Shown here piece after piece: positions 18,237-27,550 of a stretch of 64,000 nucleotides of DNA (positions within the stretch are counted from its first letter, which is position 1; each line of letters begins with the position of its first letter). Below the pieces are notes generated by a model, which saw nothing but the letters and a program-made list of their open reading frames with translations, made no database searches and was not told where the DNA came from. The DNA comes from Caballeronia ptereochthonis (GTDB lineage Bacteria > Pseudomonadota > Gammaproteobacteria > Burkholderiales > Burkholderiaceae): assembly GCF_001545075.1 (NCBI RefSeq), contig NZ_FCOB02000009.1, forward strand, positions 62,001 through 126,000, written 5' to 3'. The translations under genes and the position numbers were made by a program.

Positions 18237-18515
18237 ATGAAAACGGGCAAGATCCGCGTCATTGCATTGACCGCGTGCATTGCATTTGCTGGAAGCGCCG
18301 TTGCGCAAGGCGCCGGTGGCGGCGGTGGAGGAGCCGGGGGCGGCAGCGCCGGGCAGGGCGGCACCGGGATGGGGACACCCAGCGCCAGCGGAGTGACAGG
18401 CAGTACGTCCAGTTCCAAAGGTACAAACACCATGAAGCCGAAGTCTTCACAGTCGGGCAAGAAGATGTCGCAGGGCAAAAGTGCTTCCGATACCGCCGCT
18501 TCGTCGGCGCAATGA
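18237..18515 (+). CDS. Small secreted glycine-rich protein
   Basis: 92 residues with a signal peptide (hydrophobic VIALTACIAFAGS, cleavage after AVA-Q at about 23), a glycine-rich segment just after it, and a Ser/Lys/Thr-rich tail. AAGGGAGG precedes the ATG. Function is unknown; the composition suggests an exported flexible protein. Its stop is immediately followed by the ATG of the response regulator frame. Confidence 0.7.
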   Translation: MKTGKIRVIALTACIAFAGSAVAQGAGGGGGGAGGGSAGQGGTGMGTPSASGVTGSTSSSKGTNTMKPKSSQSGKKMSQGKSASDTAASSAQ

Positions 18516-19067
18516 ATGCCGAAAGAGTGCACCGGTGCTGCCGACCGGGACGGCGCCGGGCATAAATTGCCAACTGGGATTGTGAGCCGGATCGTGGCAA
18601 ATATTCTGCTGGTCGACGACGACGTGGAGAACCTGTGGTCGCTGCAGGTGGCACTGGAGGGAGACAGTCATCGCGTAAGCGTTGCCGGTGACGTCCGTCG
18701 GGCGCTCGACATCCTGCGTCGTAACCCGATCCAGTGCATCGTCACCGACTACGAGATGCCCGAAATCGATGGCGTCGAGTTCTGCCGGATCGTGCGAAGC
18801 CAGCCGGCCCACTGCGCATTGCCCATCGTCATGCTGTCAGCCTCGCCCGAGCCGACCGATACACCGCCATTCTGGAACCGCTTCTTCCGCAAGCCCGCCC
18901 GTGTTGAGGATCTGATCTCCGTCATCGAAGAACATACGGCGGCGCCTCTGGCCGGCCCGGCGAGTTGGCAGCGCCGAAATGCAGTTGCTTCAATGCGGGC
19001 GTTGCTCCAATGCGAACACCCACCTGCGTCGCGCTGGGCACCTGTAAGCGCCAGGTGCTGGCCTTGA
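18516..19067 (+). CDS. Single-domain response regulator (CheY-like)
   Basis: A receiver domain: acidic pair LLVDDDVENL, phospho-acceptor Asp in CIVTDYEMPEIDGVEF, Ser in IVMLSAS and the conserved Lys in FFRKPARV. No output domain follows; the last 50 residues look unstructured. The start is uncertain: ATG 18516 gives 183 residues, but GTG at 18582 or 18594 would start just before the domain. It lies next to the hybrid kinase at 19134 and is likely its partner or part of its phosphorelay. Confidence 0.8.
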   Translation: MPKECTGAADRDGAGHKLPTGIVSRIVANILLVDDDVENLWSLQVALEGDSHRVSVAGDVRRALDILRRNPIQCIVTDYEMPEIDGVEFCRIVRSQPAHCALPIVMLSASPEPTDTPPFWNRFFRKPARVEDLISVIEEHTAAPLAGPASWQRRNAVASMRALLQCEHPPASRWAPVSARCWP

Positions 19068-19133
19068 ACGCGCCCGGCCGCACGGTCGGGACGGGTAGAA
19101 TCGCATTTGGGAAAGCCGATACGGGGATGCAGG

Positions 19134-20663
19134 ATGGGCGACATCGAGAAGCGGCCGCACGGGGTGTCCGAAACGGAGGAACAGTTTCGTCTTCTGGTTC
19201 AGGGTGTCACCGATTACGCGATCTTCATGCTCTCGCCCACAGGCATGGTGACGAGCTGGAACCCGGGTGCCGAGCGGATCAAGGGGTACAGCAACGCAGA
19301 AATCCTCGGCCAGCACTTCTCACGTTTCTACACGGACGAAGACCGGGCGGCGGGGGCGCCGGCGCTGACGCTCGCCACGGCAGCGAGAGACGGACGCGTT
19401 GAACGCGAAGGCTGGCGCGTTCGAAAGGACGGCAGCCGTTTCTGGGCGCACGTCGTGGTGGATGCCATTCGCGACGAGACAGGCGCGCTCGTGGGCTTTG
19501 CAAAGATCACACGCGACATCACCGAGCGCAAGGAAGCGGCGGCCGCACTCGAAAAAGCCAATGCGGCGCTGTTCCAGGCGCAGAAGATGGAGGCCATTGG
19601 CCGACTGACCGGCGGCGTGGCGCACGACTTCAACAATCTGCTCGCGGTGCTGTCGAACGGTCTGCAGGTGCTGGCCATGCAGTCGCGCACGCCACTCGAC
19701 ATGAAGATGATCGAAGGCATGCGGCGGGCGATCGACAGGGGAGCCTCACTGACGCAGCAACTGCTGTCGTTCGCGCGCCAGCAGCCGTTGCAGGCTGACG
19801 TCTACGACCTCAATGCGCTGATCCGCGAGTTCGATCCAATGCTCGCGCGAGCCGGTGACCGCACCACGCATTGCGAACTCAGGCTTCATTCCGGGCGGGC
19901 CCTCGCGCTCGTCGATGCAGCACGGTTCGAGGCGGCCCTCCTCAATCTCGTTGTGAACGCAATCGATGCGATGCCAGACGGCGGCGCTGTCACCATTTCC
20001 ACCAACATCATTGATTCAGACAGAGAGGTGACAGCGACGCTGCCCGCCGGTCGCTACGTGCACATTTCTGTCGCCGATACGGGCGCGGGGATGTCCCACG
20101 ACGTTCTGGCGCAGGCATTTGAGCCGTTCTTCACCACGAAGCCTGCTGGCAAGGGCACAGGGCTTGGCCTGAGCCAGGTGTACGGATTTATTACCCAGTC
20201 CGGTGGCGACGTCACGATCTCGAGCGAGGAAGGACGGGGCACGTGCGTCGATCTCTATTTGCCCTCGGCCGAGGCGAATGAGGGTGTCAGTATCCCCGCG
20301 CCATCGAGAACTGAGAGAGTGCTGCTGGTTGAAGACGAACCCGACGTACTGGGCCTGGCGTCCGAACTGTTCAGGAGCATCGGATACGAAGTTGTCGCGG
20401 CGAGCAGCGCGTCCGAAGCAGCGGCGATACTGAAGGATCGGTCCGATATCGACGTCGTTTTTTCCGACATCACGATGCCACACGGAATCAGCGGCATTGA
20501 GTTGGCGCGCCTCGTCCGCTCCGACCATCCGAAAGTGAAGGTGGTGCTGACGTCCGGTTACCCGCTTGCCGCGCTGCGCGCCCAGCATGGCACGCTTCAC
20601 GAATTCGCGTTCGTTCACAAGCCATACCGCCTGGCCGATCTTGCCAAGGCGCTGAGAGGGTGA
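19134..20663 (+). CDS. PAS-domain hybrid sensor histidine kinase
   Basis: 509 residues from ATG 19134 (an upstream TTG at 19107 is less likely). Order: PAS sensor domain about 15-130, His-containing dimerisation domain with GGVAHDFNNLLAVL (His near 164), ATPase domain with VVNAIDAMPDGG and GLGLSQVYGF, then a C-terminal receiver domain from about 390 with DVVFSDITMPHG and HKPYRL. No membrane helix is seen, so it senses a cytosolic cue. It forms a two-component or phosphorelay set with the response regulator just upstream. Confidence 0.93.
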   Translation: MGDIEKRPHGVSETEEQFRLLVQGVTDYAIFMLSPTGMVTSWNPGAERIKGYSNAEILGQHFSRFYTDEDRAAGAPALTLATAARDGRVEREGWRVRKDGSRFWAHVVVDAIRDETGALVGFAKITRDITERKEAAAALEKANAALFQAQKMEAIGRLTGGVAHDFNNLLAVLSNGLQVLAMQSRTPLDMKMIEGMRRAIDRGASLTQQLLSFARQQPLQADVYDLNALIREFDPMLARAGDRTTHCELRLHSGRALALVDAARFEAALLNLVVNAIDAMPDGGAVTISTNIIDSDREVTATLPAGRYVHISVADTGAGMSHDVLAQAFEPFFTTKPAGKGTGLGLSQVYGFITQSGGDVTISSEEGRGTCVDLYLPSAEANEGVSIPAPSRTERVLLVEDEPDVLGLASELFRSIGYEVVAASSASEAAAILKDRSDIDVVFSDITMPHGISGIELARLVRSDHPKVKVVLTSGYPLAALRAQHGTLHEFAFVHKPYRLADLAKALRG

Positions 20664-20927
20664 TCGACCTTCGCGTGCGGTTGCCTGCTGGAGCTTGCGT
20701 CAAGGCGCTAAGGCGGGACAGCGATGGTCAGAACCCAAATTGAATGCAAATGCCGCCCCACGGCAGACCATAAGCGTCCGAAGAAGAATCGCGCCGACTG
20801 CCTCCGGCCGAGCGCGCCTCCAATATCTTGAGCGCAGTAGCGCCCCCCAGGAATCATTCTAAGCGCGTCTTGCCCCACAAGTCGCTGGAACGCGCTCGCC
20901 CGTGGCGGGATGAGTTGCAAGAAAGAT

Positions 20928-21398
20928 TCACGCCCACACGGGCATGCTATCCGGTAGATTCTTCACGACCTTTGTGACGATATAGGTGAAGTAGCGTTCG
21001 ATACCGAGTTTATCCGTCAGCAATACGTCGATGAAGCGTTGGTGGTGATCGATATCGCGCGCGAGTACGTGCAGGACGTAGTCCACGCCGCCGCCGGTCG
21101 CGTAGCACTGCACGACTTCGGGTGCGGCCTGCACGTGCTCCTCGAAACGTCGCAGATCGTGCGCCGTATGCCTCGCCGGCGTGACTTCCACGACAACGCG
21201 GCTCACCGGCATCACGCCGGTCCAGTCGAGTTGGGCTCGATACCCACGGATCACGCCGCTTTCTTCGAGGTTACGCACCCGCTCCCACGCAGGCGATATC
21301 GACAGATTGACTTCTTCGGCAAGGCGCGACTTGGTGATGCGTCCGTCGCGCACACGAATGTTCAGAATGGCGATGTCATAACGGTCGAGCTTGATCAC
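20928..21398 (-). CDS. Lrp/AsnC family transcriptional regulator
   Basis: 156 residues: helix-turn-helix at about 3-60 (KLDRYDIAILNI, RLAEEVNLSISPAWERVR) and the RAM effector domain with DYVLHVLARDIDHHQRFID. I start at GTG 21398 (VIKLDRYD), where family similarity begins; the frame stays open upstream but that part is unrelated and overlaps an MFS remnant on the other strand. The region 5' of this gene therefore looks newly joined. Confidence 0.88.
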   Translation of the reverse strand: MIKLDRYDIAILNIRVRDGRITKSRLAEEVNLSISPAWERVRNLEESGVIRGYRAQLDWTGVMPVSRVVVEVTPARHTAHDLRRFEEHVQAAPEVVQCYATGGGVDYVLHVLARDIDHHQRFIDVLLTDKLGIERYFTYIVTKVVKNLPDSMPVWA

Positions 21399-21416
21399 CT
21401 TGGACCACCCTGGGCG

Positions 21417-21611
21417 ATGTATCGCGCCACGTATGGCCAGACGCTGCCCATTTCGATCTATATCGCGGCGACAGGGTTGCTGAGCCTGGTGTGCGCGTTT
21501 TTCCTCGCCGAGACTTTCAAGAGGGATCTGTCCGCGGAGCCGGAAGATGAAGCGGCCGCAGCGCTGGGTGCGCATGCGTGCGCGCACTCGCCGCATCCAC
21601 TGTCGCGTTGA
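21417..21611 (+). pseudogene. C-terminal remnant of an MHS/MFS transporter
   Basis: A 64-residue plus frame reads MYRATYGQTLPISIYIA, a hydrophobic helix, FFLAETFKRDL and an acidic tail. This is the last helix and C-terminus of an MHS-type transporter. Everything upstream is missing; about 20 bases away the divergent Lrp gene begins. A deletion probably removed most of the transporter and joined its end to the Lrp promoter region. Confidence 0.6.
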
Positions 21612-21976
21612 GCGCAAATCGGTCCGGTTGCAATGCCGTGGATGACCTGGCCGTTGGCGGCGCCGGAGCGTCTGGAGCCGACCTCGCACTCCATTTGCTA
21701 GGAGAAACGGGACTTACGCTACCCGACTCACGGCTTAGCTCGGCAGAGCGAACGGCGGCTATGTTGGCCGAATACCCGCCTACCTAAGCGAATCGACGAG
21801 CGGCCGTTGTACCTTGGAAGCCGCCAATGAGATCGTGCTGGGTCGACGGGCAGAAGTGGGTGGGTACGGTCGTTCGCCGTCAGCCCTGACCGGTCGTTCA
21901 CGGCCTCATCCGCCCAACCGATAAACCGTGTTGCAGACGGCGATCGGCGCCCGCTTCGATCCGTGCGACGACGCTC
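21612..21976. other. Intergenic region without supported gene
   Basis: About 365 bases. Short frames only; no family, repeat or clear signal was recognised. Confidence 0.45.
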
Positions 21977-23146
21977 TTACGGTTGGCCGGTCACGCGCTG
22001 CACCATCCTGTAGAGCACAGACATCTGTAAGCCGCTCTTGAGTGCGTAGTTTGGGTCGTATTGATTTGAATAGCCCCACCAGTCGAAGCATGCATTCGGG
22101 TTGGTCGGCCCCGGCGCAGACGACGCGATCGTGTCGGGATACACGACTACCAACTTGTTCGTGTCGGCCCATTCGTTGACGCCCGCCTCGGTGACCCAGC
22201 GGTTTCCGATAAGCGATGCCTCCTGCAGACAGCCGTGGAGAGCAATCACGAATCCGCACTTGTTCCCTTGCGCGCAGGCTTTGGGAACAAAAACGCTTCC
22301 TGTCTGGCTCATCGAAAGGCTTGGAGACGCCCCGAACTCCGTTTGATCGAATGAAGACAGCGTACCCGACAGCATGCCGGTGTTGCGCGGTTTCAATGGG
22401 CCGAGGAACATCGTCAGCCACGTTTCTACGGAGTCGTAGACTGCGCCATTTGCCGAGCAGCGCACCATGTAGGGGCTCCCGAGCGTGCCGCATGCAAGTT
22501 CGCCATCGGGCGATTCCCAGCCGTGCTCAGCGGGATACGCATTGTCGAAATGCACCTTGGCTCCATAATGTCGGTATTCCGAGTCGAGATCGGCCATCTC
22601 AAGCGGGTTGACTACCTGGTCTTGCGTACCGGACCAGAGGTACACAGGCTGTCCACGCAGATTCGTCGCCGAGTCGATGGTCCCCAGGGACGATTGCGTG
22701 TCCAGGTACGCCTCGGATGTCGTCAACGTGCTGTTGTATGACGCCTGATTCGAAGGAAGTGTCAAACCTCCGCAGTTCGCCAAAGCTGTCGCGGCGCCTC
22801 CGGCGGTGGCACACCAATACACTCCGCCAGCGTACACTGCGGCGCCTTTGAGGGTCGAAGAGTGAGCGACGTGCATCTGTACCGCCGCGAAACCGCCAGA
22901 CGAGATACCCGCGACGAAGATTTTCGTCGGGTCAATCTGGTAGCGCTGGAGCTTTACGATTCCGGAAGGGACAGGGGTAGCAATCGCGGTTGGACTCGCG
23001 GAGGTCGCTAACGCCTTTGGCGATGTCCCAAATGCCACAGCATCTGTTCCCGTTCCGGACGAATCGCCACCACCTCCGCACCCGGCAAGGCCGATCGCTA
23101 ATACAAATGCCGGCGCTAACCGCTGGCCCAAAGCTTTCGTCGTCAT
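21977..23146 (-). CDS. Lipoprotein esterase, PHB-depolymerase-like family
   Basis: 389 residues. A lipoprotein signal peptide ends in LAGC (about residue 23), so it is a membrane-anchored lipoprotein facing the periplasm or surface. An alpha/beta hydrolase domain follows: nucleophile serine in AGISSGGFAA, an Asp candidate in GTQDQVVNP, later FVIALHGCLQEA and CFDWWGYSN. These are features of extracellular short-chain poly(3-hydroxybutyrate) depolymerase-like esterases. The low-complexity Gly/Ser/Thr segment after the lipid anchor is a linker. The next lipoprotein gene lies about 700 bases upstream on the same strand. Confidence 0.85.
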   Translation of the reverse strand: MTTKALGQRLAPAFVLAIGLAGCGGGGDSSGTGTDAVAFGTSPKALATSASPTAIATPVPSGIVKLQRYQIDPTKIFVAGISSGGFAAVQMHVAHSSTLKGAAVYAGGVYWCATAGGAATALANCGGLTLPSNQASYNSTLTTSEAYLDTQSSLGTIDSATNLRGQPVYLWSGTQDQVVNPLEMADLDSEYRHYGAKVHFDNAYPAEHGWESPDGELACGTLGSPYMVRCSANGAVYDSVETWLTMFLGPLKPRNTGMLSGTLSSFDQTEFGASPSLSMSQTGSVFVPKACAQGNKCGFVIALHGCLQEASLIGNRWVTEAGVNEWADTNKLVVVYPDTIASSAPGPTNPNACFDWWGYSNQYDPNYALKSGLQMSVLYRMVQRVTGQP

Positions 23147-23529
23147 TGTCGTCCCCTTTTCGGAGCAACATCGCCCCTTCGAACTGCCTGCCGTGTCGCC
23201 TACGTGAGAAACCCGCTAACACACATCATCGACAACGCGGTTGAGAAACGTTTCCGACGTACGACGCGCACGACGATATCCGGCATTGCAAAAATCGCTC
23301 CCGCAGTGCGGCCAATCCTAAGCCTAATGTGCGCGGCGAAGACGGCTTGTCGGCGATTCCCCAATAACCGATCTGCTTCCGAAACGAGCCGTTCGCGCTG
23401 GAGCCTCTAATTCGAATTCGTGGCCGGCCACGGAAGTTTGATGCTGGGCGCGGAGACTTCTGGCGGCACTAGATTTCTCGGCTCGGCCATGACATGACAT
23501 TCGCTTGCGCCGTCACTCGGGCTTTCGAC
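23147..23529. other. Intergenic region
   Basis: About 380 bases upstream of the esterase gene, presumably holding its promoter. No gene was recognised. Confidence 0.45.
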
Positions 23530-23769
23530 CTACTCGAGTAGATGCGCGTAGCGATCGGCGATCCGCCCGAGCCGCTGGCGAAGTCGGGCGAGCGCGAGCC
23601 CTCGGGCAAAAGCGTCTCGTTCGTCGGATTTGCGTTTTTCGACGCGTTGAATTTCTAATTCAAGAAGCATTGCAGCCTCTCGAACCGTTTTCTGCCAACG
23701 TTCCCTTTGCCGCACCTGGCCCTTGATTCTTTCTATGACCAGGACTGCCAATCTTGTGATTTTAACCAT
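23530..23769 (-). CDS. Small basic hypothetical protein
   Basis: 79 residues from ATG 23769, preceded by AAGAAGGA. Highly charged with Arg/Lys/Glu repeats (RQRERWQKTVREAAMLLELE) suggesting a long helix or coiled coil. No family recognised. It could instead be a chance frame; the ribosome binding site and helix-like pattern favour a gene. Confidence 0.4.
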   Translation of the reverse strand: MVKITRLAVLVIERIKGQVRQRERWQKTVREAAMLLELEIQRVEKRKSDERDAFARGLALARLRQRLGRIADRYAHLLE

Positions 23770-23848
23770 CGTCCTTCTTGCGGACGCAGGCTCGAGAGGG
23801 GGCAAAGCGGCGAAGATGCGCCGCCTCGTCCTCACATCGCGAATGCGC

Positions 23849-25078
23849 TTACTTTGCCGCAAATACGGACACGCCACCATTGACGAACCCATTGGCCGCA
23901 CAATTTGAACAACCCGCGGGAGATGTCGCTGATGAGTACGGGACAAAGACGAGGCCTGTCGCCGGGTCGACAGCGACCGAATGCGCGTTGTTGCCTGTGT
24001 TCAGGCGCGTAACGATGCTTCGAGATCCTGCGTCCACGATTGTCAGCACCGGTGTGCACGGCGATGCGGACGAGCAGGCACCGTTCGTCGATGCGTTGCC
24101 GGAAGACGTCCACCTGCTGGCGGCGTTGTAGTAGCGATTGGTTACAGCATCATATTCGAGCTGATCGCCGCCGCCAGCGTTGAGCGATGCCAGAAGCGCG
24201 CCATTCGAACGGTCGAATATCTCCATCAACAAGGGCGCGTTGGTCGTCCCTTCTCTGCATCCGACCGCGATATCGTTCCCGGGTCCGAGCGCAAGGCCCG
24301 TTGGATCGCAGTTGCCCTCTCCATACATCGCGACGCCCGCAAGCGTCGTGTAGTTCTGAGTGCCGCCGCTCGGTATCGCACGAATGGACGCCCCTGGTAG
24401 TTTCACTAGCTCACCGTGAGGATTCGCGGTGCTGCCGTCGACGTTCACGAAGAAGTTGTCACTGGCCGGATCGTACCGGCACGCTTCTAGTCCCGCCGTG
24501 GGCTTGCCCGCGTTGTCGGTGAACGTCACCTTGGCGACGACGGTCTGCGTCGATGTGTTGATGAAGGTCGCAAACGGAACGGGTTCCTCCGGGCTCGAGA
24601 TCATGAAGAGGTTGTGCGTGGGATCGAGGCAGCCTTCATCGGCGCGCACACCCGTCGTGCTCACGGTGATCTTGCTCGCGACGGCACCCACACTGGGATC
24701 GACGATCTTTACCGAGTTCACGTCGCCCACATAGATGCGACTGCCGACCGGCGTCGCACCGTCTGGACCGGCCATCGAGTTCGGGCCCGGGCCAAGCCCC
24801 GTGAACGCGAGATTGCCGGTACCCTGGATAGCCTTGACGAACGTCTTCGACGGAATGTCGATTTGATCCAGTGACGCGTTATTCCTATCGGTGAAGTAAT
24901 AACGGCTGCCGGAAACGATGCCGATATCGAACGAGAAATTAACGCCCGCCTTGACGTTCGGAACCGATATGTCCGATACATAATGCGGCGCTCCATTGTC
25001 GTCGTCATGCCCGCCGCAACCCGCGATCAAGATAGCTACTAATGCGAACATCGCATTCACCCGCATGGACCTTGGCAT
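23849..25078 (-). CDS. Lipoprotein with beta-propeller-like repeats
   Basis: 409 residues. A short signal peptide with lipobox ILIAGC (Cys about 21) is followed by GGHDDDN and then repeated strands of NHL/YncE-like character: DIGIVSGSRYYFTDR, SRIYVGDVNSVKIVDP, TVVAKVTFTDNAGK, SVAVDPATGLVFVPY. Such propellers bind ligands or proteins at the cell surface or in the periplasm. Several Cys pairs in the C-terminal third (CSSASPC, CSNC) may form disulfides. The role is unknown; it may work with the esterase lipoprotein downstream. Confidence 0.75.
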   Translation of the reverse strand: MPRSMRVNAMFALVAILIAGCGGHDDDNGAPHYVSDISVPNVKAGVNFSFDIGIVSGSRYYFTDRNNASLDQIDIPSKTFVKAIQGTGNLAFTGLGPGPNSMAGPDGATPVGSRIYVGDVNSVKIVDPSVGAVASKITVSTTGVRADEGCLDPTHNLFMISSPEEPVPFATFINTSTQTVVAKVTFTDNAGKPTAGLEACRYDPASDNFFVNVDGSTANPHGELVKLPGASIRAIPSGGTQNYTTLAGVAMYGEGNCDPTGLALGPGNDIAVGCREGTTNAPLLMEIFDRSNGALLASLNAGGGDQLEYDAVTNRYYNAASRWTSSGNASTNGACSSASPCTPVLTIVDAGSRSIVTRLNTGNNAHSVAVDPATGLVFVPYSSATSPAGCSNCAANGFVNGGVSVFAAK

Positions 25079-25636
25079 CGCACGCCTCCTATCATGGTTG
25101 GGAGATGACCTGCGTCAAGCACGCGTCGAAAGTGACAATGGACGCTGCCATAGCATAAGCACGTCACCAAGCTGACGAATCTTATGGTTTTCCCCGCGCA
25201 CGAAATCTCCCGCGCTTAAGCGGTCCTTAAGCTTGCGAGATGGAAACTCATCGTCTTGTGTGGCTTACTTCCGAGACTCGGAAGCACAGCAACATTGCCG
25301 GATCCCGGCAGCGTAACGACAGCGTTGGAAGGTTCGATCAATTCTTAACTTCTGTTTCGGCATCGACCCGCTGAGAGCGCTACCGCTTCAGGGCGAGCAG
25401 TTGCCTTGACTATCGCCGTGCAGAGACACGCTTTTTTCTGACGGCGTAATGGCGATCGTTCCGGCCGTTCCTTTGGGAAAGTTGGAATCTCCAATGCACC
25501 CTGCTCGGAAGCGCGAACGCCCGATGAAGGAGACAGAGGTCTTGCGACAATGCTACCGACGAACTGGCAGGTTCGAATTGTGCGACGGTGGGGGCTCACG
25601 CGCTGGACACTCTAGGCGCATCGCTGCGAACCCTTC
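25079..25636. other. Regulatory-looking gap between lipoprotein and kup genes
   Basis: About 560 bases between divergent genes. It contains GCTTAAG-CGGTC-CTTAAGC at 25214-25232, a perfect inverted repeat whose CTTAAG units are 11 bases apart, resembling a response-regulator site. No gene was seen. Confidence 0.45.
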
Positions 25637-27550
25637 ATGAAGCATGCAAACATGTCGACATCTGCTCTCCATACAGAGTCTCGAGAAACTCGGGCAATGC
25701 CCGCACTCGCGCTCGGCGCCATTGGCGTCGTGTTCGGTGACATTGGCACGAGCCCGCTCTACACGCTCAGGGAATGCCTAAAAGCCGCAGGCGGTGTCAG
25801 TCCGACGAACGTCTATGGGATCGTGTCTCTGATTCTCTGGTCCATCATCGTCGTCGTCACGCTGAAGTATGTGTGCTTTGTCATGCGTGCCGACAACGAC
25901 GGGGAGGGCGGCATTCTTGCGTTGACCGCGCTCGCGTCCGAGGTTGCGCCTGTGCGTCTTCGTCGGGTGTTGCTGACGCTTGGCGTTTTCGGCGCCGCCA
26001 TGTTTTACGGCGACTCAATGATCACGCCGGCCATATCCGTCATATCGGCTGTCGAGGGTGTAACGCTTATCGACCCGCATCTCTCCGAGTGGATCGTGCC
26101 GATTGCCCTTGTCATTCTGACTGGACTTTTTGATCTTCAAAAACGCGGCACCGGCGCGGTCGGGAAACTTTTTGGACCGGTGATGCTGCTATGGTTTGTC
26201 GCGCTCGCGGTGATCGGCGTCACGAATATCGTCGGTCGTCCCGGCATCCTTCTGGCGGTGTCGCCTACCTATGCTTTCGTATTCGCTACGCACGCACCGG
26301 CTACGGCATTCATTGTGCTCGGATCAGTGTTCCTTGCGCTGACGGGTGGCGAGGCACTCTACGCTGACATGGGACATTTCGGCAAGACGCCAATCCGGGT
26401 GTCCTGGCTAGTGCTCGTCTTCCCCGCCCTGGTGCTGAACTATTTCGGTCAGGCAGCCCTGGTTCTGAGCAAACCTTCGGTCATCAGTCAACCGTTCTTC
26501 GAATCGGTGCCGTCGTGGGCGCTAATCCCGCTCGTTGTGCTTTCGGCGTTTGCGACCATCATCGCCTCGCAGGCCGTCATTTCCGGCGCGTTCTCGATGA
26601 CCAAGCAAGCGGTACAGCTTGGCCTGCTGCCACGCATACCCGTGGTCCACACTTCGAGCGACGAGATCGGTCAGGTTTATGTGCCGTTCATCAATCTCAC
26701 GCCTTATGTCGCGGTTGTCTTTCTCGTCCTGTTCTTCCGGTCTTCGGATAATCTCGCGGCGGCGTACGGCATTGCTGTCGCGTCCACGATGCTATTGACG
26801 ACGCTGCTGATGTATTTCATTACGCATTGCCTGTGGCGTTGGAAACCCGTCGCGACATTCGCTGTCATCGTACCGATGGCGCTCGTTGATTTGCTGTTCG
26901 TCTCAAGTAACGCCAACAAGGTCATGGATGGCGGATGGTTTCCCTTGCTAGCCGGTGCGGCGCTATTCACGATCATGACAACGTGGCACAAAGGCCGTGA
27001 AATGGTGGTGCAACAAATCCGGGATGACAGCCTTGAGCTGGCGCCGCTCATTCAGTCGTTGACCACGGGCGAGCACCCTGTGATGCGCACGCAAGGCACG
27101 GCCGTTTTCCCGGGCGGCGTCGCTGATATGACGCCGAGTGCCTTTCTGCACAATCTGAAACACAACGGCGTCATGCATCAAATCAACATCTTCATGGCCG
27201 GCTCGACCGATAACACGCCCCATGTATCAGACGATGACAAGGTGGCGCTAAAGGACCTTGGGAACGGTTGCTATTCGGTGGCGGTGCGTCACGGGTTCAT
27301 GGAAATTCCAAACATCCCAGATGTTCTCAGGCTACTCGAGCGTCGAATACCGGGGTGGCACTACGATCCCGCAGACGTATCGTTTTTCCTGGGACGAGAC
27401 ACGATTGTCGCGACGGGGAAAAGTCACGTCATGTCGCTGTGGCGCGAGAGATTGTTTGCATTTCTGGCAAGGAACGCGGCACAAGCGGCCGAATACTTCA
27501 GCCTGCCTCCGAACCGGGTCGTCGAAATGGGCGGTCAGGTGAACCTGTGA
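25637..27550 (+). CDS. kup: Low-affinity potassium transporter Kup
   Basis: 637 residues, the usual Kup length. It takes up K+ with protons across the inner membrane. Signature start GVVFGDIGTSPLYTL, then GEGGILALTAL, MFYGDSMITPAISV and LTGGEALYADMGHFG, about twelve membrane helices, and a C-terminal cytosolic part with AVFPGGV and SFFLGRDTIV. A second ATG at 25652 is also possible. It stands alone; the upstream inverted repeat may be a control site. Confidence 0.96.
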   Translation: MKHANMSTSALHTESRETRAMPALALGAIGVVFGDIGTSPLYTLRECLKAAGGVSPTNVYGIVSLILWSIIVVVTLKYVCFVMRADNDGEGGILALTALASEVAPVRLRRVLLTLGVFGAAMFYGDSMITPAISVISAVEGVTLIDPHLSEWIVPIALVILTGLFDLQKRGTGAVGKLFGPVMLLWFVALAVIGVTNIVGRPGILLAVSPTYAFVFATHAPATAFIVLGSVFLALTGGEALYADMGHFGKTPIRVSWLVLVFPALVLNYFGQAALVLSKPSVISQPFFESVPSWALIPLVVLSAFATIIASQAVISGAFSMTKQAVQLGLLPRIPVVHTSSDEIGQVYVPFINLTPYVAVVFLVLFFRSSDNLAAAYGIAVASTMLLTTLLMYFITHCLWRWKPVATFAVIVPMALVDLLFVSSNANKVMDGGWFPLLAGAALFTIMTTWHKGREMVVQQIRDDSLELAPLIQSLTTGEHPVMRTQGTAVFPGGVADMTPSAFLHNLKHNGVMHQINIFMAGSTDNTPHVSDDDKVALKDLGNGCYSVAVRHGFMEIPNIPDVLRLLERRIPGWHYDPADVSFFLGRDTIVATGKSHVMSLWRERLFAFLARNAAQAAEYFSLPPNRVVEMGGQVNL

